From Acidobacteriota bacterium (lineage in GTDB: Bacteria; Acidobacteriota; Terriglobia; Acidiferrales; UBA7541), in NCBI GenBank assembly GCA_013289855.1, contig JABCZD010000004.1, forward strand, positions 248,001 through 312,000: DNA of 64,000 bases, given 5' to 3'. This document shows, piece after piece, positions 61,818 through 64,000 of the stretch (positions are counted from its first letter, which is position 1; each line of letters starts with the position of its first letter). Made by a program: the position numbers and the translations under genes. Under the pieces are notes generated by a model, which did no database searches, had not been told where the DNA came from, and was given only the letters and a program-made list of their open reading frames with translations.

Positions 61818-64000
61818 TCAGCGGCCGCGGCTCGCGGAAATCTGTGGGCCTGCTGCGCCGGGACCGTAAACGGCGCGATAAACCTCAGCGTTGCGTAGAA
61901 CCACTTGCACGTATTCGCGGGTTTCCGTGAACGGTATGGATTCCACCAGTTCCGGAATTTCTTCGTAGTTGCGTTCGGCTTTCCACAGCGCGATGCGATC
62001 TTCGCCGGCGTTGTATGCGGCGGCGGCGTATTCGGGAGCTCCGGTAGCGCGCAGAAGTTCCGCGATGTACACCATGCCGAGCTCCAGGTTGTAGTCGGGC
62101 TCGAATAATTTGTCTTTGGTGTATTTCACCTTGAGCTGCTTGGCGAGAATCTTGCCGGTCTTCGGCAGCACTTGCATCAATCCGATGGCGTTGGCGTGCG
62201 AGACCGCGTCGGCTTGAAACGTGGACTCCTGCCGAATCAGACCGGCAGCCAGCATGGGATCGAAATTATTGCGTGCCGCTTCACGGCGCAACGCGGTTTC
62301 GTACGGCAGCGGATACAGCGTCTTCCACACGATCGGTGGGACATCTTCAATTTTACGCGCATCGAAATTCGGCACAATCAGCCGGCCGTACGCCATGCCC
62401 GTTCCAAAATGTCCCTGGTCAAACGCGGTCTGCGCGGCTTCCAACAGAAATCGCGGAGAGAGCGTGGCGAAGTACGCCGACTTCAACTCGAGCTCCGCGG
62501 AACTATCGAACGCAATGCTGCGCAGCGCCTGGGCGCGTGCCCAGCGATCCGCAACGGTTACAGGAATGGGTTCGTCAAACGCGCGCAACACCGGCGCGGG
62601 TGGAATCTTGCTTAGAAATTCCGGAGCCTCTTCGTCGCCTGGAGCCATCTTGGCCAGACGCGCGGCCGCGGCATGCGCGAAATACGTTTGAGGAAAACGC
62701 GCAACGGCTTTGTTGTAATACGCGCGCGCGTGGCCGGGATTGCCGGTGCGCTCCGCGCTGCGCCCAAGCCAGTAAAGCGCGTCGACAGAATTGGATGAAG
62801 CGGGATATTTCGACAAGAAGGCAGTCAAGCGCGTGTCGGCATCCGGCTGTTTATTTAGGAAGGCCATCCACGCGGTGCGCCATTCGGCATTGAAGGCGTT
62901 CTTCCCCTCGGGGAAGCCGTCCAAAACCCGCTGATAATAACTGGTGGCCTTGGTGCGATCGAGCGCGACCCAATAAAAATTTCCTGTCGACATCAGCGCT
63001 TCTTCGAACCATTTGCTCTGCGGATATTTCGTTTGCAGCAGCTCGACGGCCGCGAGCATTTCGCTTTCTTTCTTTTCCGAGCGGTACGCTTGCGAAAGTT
63101 CATAGATGCGTTCCGCATCGACGTCCGGGTCGCTCACGGAGAGCGACGACAGAGCCGACGGCGAAGCCTTGGGATATTGCCGGCATTCCGCGATGCGCAG
63201 TTGCGCGCGTTGCCGTGTGGGATTATTAGGATCGCGCACCATGGTCAGCAACTTTTCGTATTCCGCGTGGGCTTCTTTCCATTTGTGCGCGTCAAAGAAA
63301 AGCTGCGCGCGTTGCTCCTGCATTTCCACGCCGGGATACGGATACTCTTTCCCTAGCTGTTTGGAAATCGCGCTGAGCGAAACTCCCGCGGCTTTCGCTT
63401 CATCGGTCAGGGGAAACTTATAGAAGATGGTCTGAAAATCTTTCGCGGCGCGCGCATATTCGTGTGCGCTTTGATAGGCCTGCGCGCGTTCCAGTAAGAG
63501 CTGCGGGCGCGTAGCGGTTGCGGAATAGGCATTCAAGGCCGTGATGGCGTCCTGCGGACGCCCAAGTGCGTCCGCGGTCGGCGCATACGATTCCAGAAAC
63601 TGTTCTTTGATCGCGGTGCTCGGATAGTCCTTCTCGATGGCTTGCAGATCCGTGAACGCTTCGGCATTGCGTCCCAGCGTGCGCTTCGTCTGCGCCATCC
63701 AGTACAGCGCGTATTCGCGCAGCAGCGCATCGTTCTCCGCTTTGGTCAGCCAGGCGAGGGCTTGCGGCGCACGATTTTTCGAGTAGTCGTCGTAGCCCAA
63801 GGCCAGCGCGGCGCGTGCACCCCAAAGGCCGGTGGCGTTCTTATTCGCAAACGCCGCCAACTTTTCGTACGCTCCGGGCGTCGCACCGCGCAGGTCGTGC
63901 GCGAGGTCAGCCATCTCTCTTTGCAGCGCCTGTTCTTCCGGGGTGATCGCAGTGCTTTCCGGAACGGTAGTGTTCGGCCGGCAACCGCTACGACAAGGAG
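61818..64000 (-). CDS. Soluble lytic transglycosylase lipoprotein (Slt70-like), 5'-truncated by the window
   Basis: Murein lytic transglycosylase that cuts peptidoglycan glycan strands. The C-terminal SLT domain has the catalytic Glu in LIRQESTFQADAVS, GLMQVLP, and AAAAYNAGEDR. The long N-terminal part is a superhelix of TPR-like repeats, as in Slt70. The frame stays open to the right edge of the window, and the upstream residues SGCRPNTTVPE look like a lipoprotein Cys and mature start, so the gene begins beyond 64000. The catalytic Glu is about residue 563 counted from the first ATG in view (63914). It and the nearby PBP act on the wall. Confidence 0.9.
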   Translation of the reverse strand, partial: PCRSGCRPNTTVPESTAITPEEQALQREMADLAHDLRGATPGAYEKLAAFANKNATGLWGARAALALGYDDYSKNRAPQALAWLTKAENDALLREYALYWMAQTKRTLGRNAEAFTDLQAIEKDYPSTAIKEQFLESYAPTADALGRPQDAITALNAYSATATRPQLLLERAQAYQSAHEYARAAKDFQTIFYKFPLTDEAKAAGVSLSAISKQLGKEYPYPGVEMQEQRAQLFFDAHKWKEAHAEYEKLLTMVRDPNNPTRQRAQLRIAECRQYPKASPSALSSLSVSDPDVDAERIYELSQAYRSEKKESEMLAAVELLQTKYPQSKWFEEALMSTGNFYWVALDRTKATSYYQRVLDGFPEGKNAFNAEWRTAWMAFLNKQPDADTRLTAFLSKYPASSNSVDALYWLGRSAERTGNPGHARAYYNKAVARFPQTYFAHAAAARLAKMAPGDEEAPEFLSKIPPAPVLRAFDEPIPVTVADRWARAQALRSIAFDSSAELELKSAYFATLSPRFLLEAAQTAFDQGHFGTGMAYGRLIVPNFDARKIEDVPPIVWKTLYPLPYETALRREAARNNFDPMLAAGLIRQESTFQADAVSHANAIGLMQVLPKTGKILAKQLKVKYTKDKLFEPDYNLELGMVYIAELLRATGAPEYAAAAYNAGEDRIALWKAERNYEEIPELVESIPFTETREYVQVVLRNAEVYRAVYGPGAAGPQISASRGR

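Overview
The window is a G+C-rich bacterial chromosome segment that most resembles an Acidobacteriota genome (Terriglobia-like). This is inferred from family content, not from a marker gene. The clues are two Hanks-type Ser/Thr kinases fused to TolB/WD40-like propellers, PEP-CTERM secreted proteins, a cyclase-homology/TPR protein, zinc-finger anti-sigma factors, neighbouring DUF3300 and DUF2950 genes, VWA proteins with a degenerate MIDAS motif, and a LexA operator of the GTTC-N7-GTTC direct-repeat type. There is no rRNA, CRISPR array, recognisable insertion sequence or prophage. One tRNA-Arg(TCG) is present.

Layout. 0.1-8.6 kb holds an ECF sigma/anti-sigma pair, a PEP-CTERM protein, a large cyclase-like/TPR signalling protein, a divergent FHA-GAF-PP2C phosphatase and a dienelactone-hydrolase-like enzyme. 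8.6-13.1 kb is a four-gene MacAB-type ABC export operon (adaptor, ATPase, two FtsX-type permeases). 13.4-17.0 kb holds small conserved proteins, an SDR/aldo-keto reductase pair and a VapBC-type module whose toxin is frameshifted. 17.0-21.7 kb has a giant surface propeller/IPT protein and a second PEP-CTERM protein. 21.8-26.4 kb is a same-strand cluster of a GNAT acetyltransferase, three tandem tail-collar proteins, two DUF6916-like proteins and two paralogous FVD-P proteins; this is the best candidate for an undescribed system. 26.5-29.6 kb has the tRNA and the first kinase.

29.6-37.8 kb is a loose region of exported proteins (DUF3300, DUF2950, VWA, Tat-exported beta carbonic anhydrase, beta-barrel, OmpA-like) with gene relics and hairpins between them. 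37.8-43.1 kb holds a VOC protein, the second kinase, signal peptidase I and an NmrA-like protein. 43.1-51.7 kb runs on the minus strand: bactofilin with a clear terminator, then the chain pyruvate carboxylase - esterase - ATP-grasp, a zinc-dependent phospholipase-like protein, and lexA with its operator. 53.1-58.4 kb, plus strand, has the two subunits of a 2-oxoacid:ferredoxin oxidoreductase (korAB), a GAF-PP2C phosphatase and a channel-like RCK protein without a K+ filter. 58.5-64 kb has a solitary HigA-type regulator expressed from a near-leaderless promoter, a secreted protein, an orphan promoter with degenerate repeats, a stand-alone penicillin-binding transpeptidase and a lytic transglycosylase lipoprotein that runs off the right edge.

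Working together: pyruvate carboxylase and KorAB both serve the C4/C5 part of central carbon metabolism. The kinases, FHA protein and two PP2C phosphatases point to extensive Ser/Thr phosphosignalling. Much of the rest builds or remodels the envelope (signal peptidase, bactofilin, PBP, transglycosylase, ABC exporter, OmpA-like protein).
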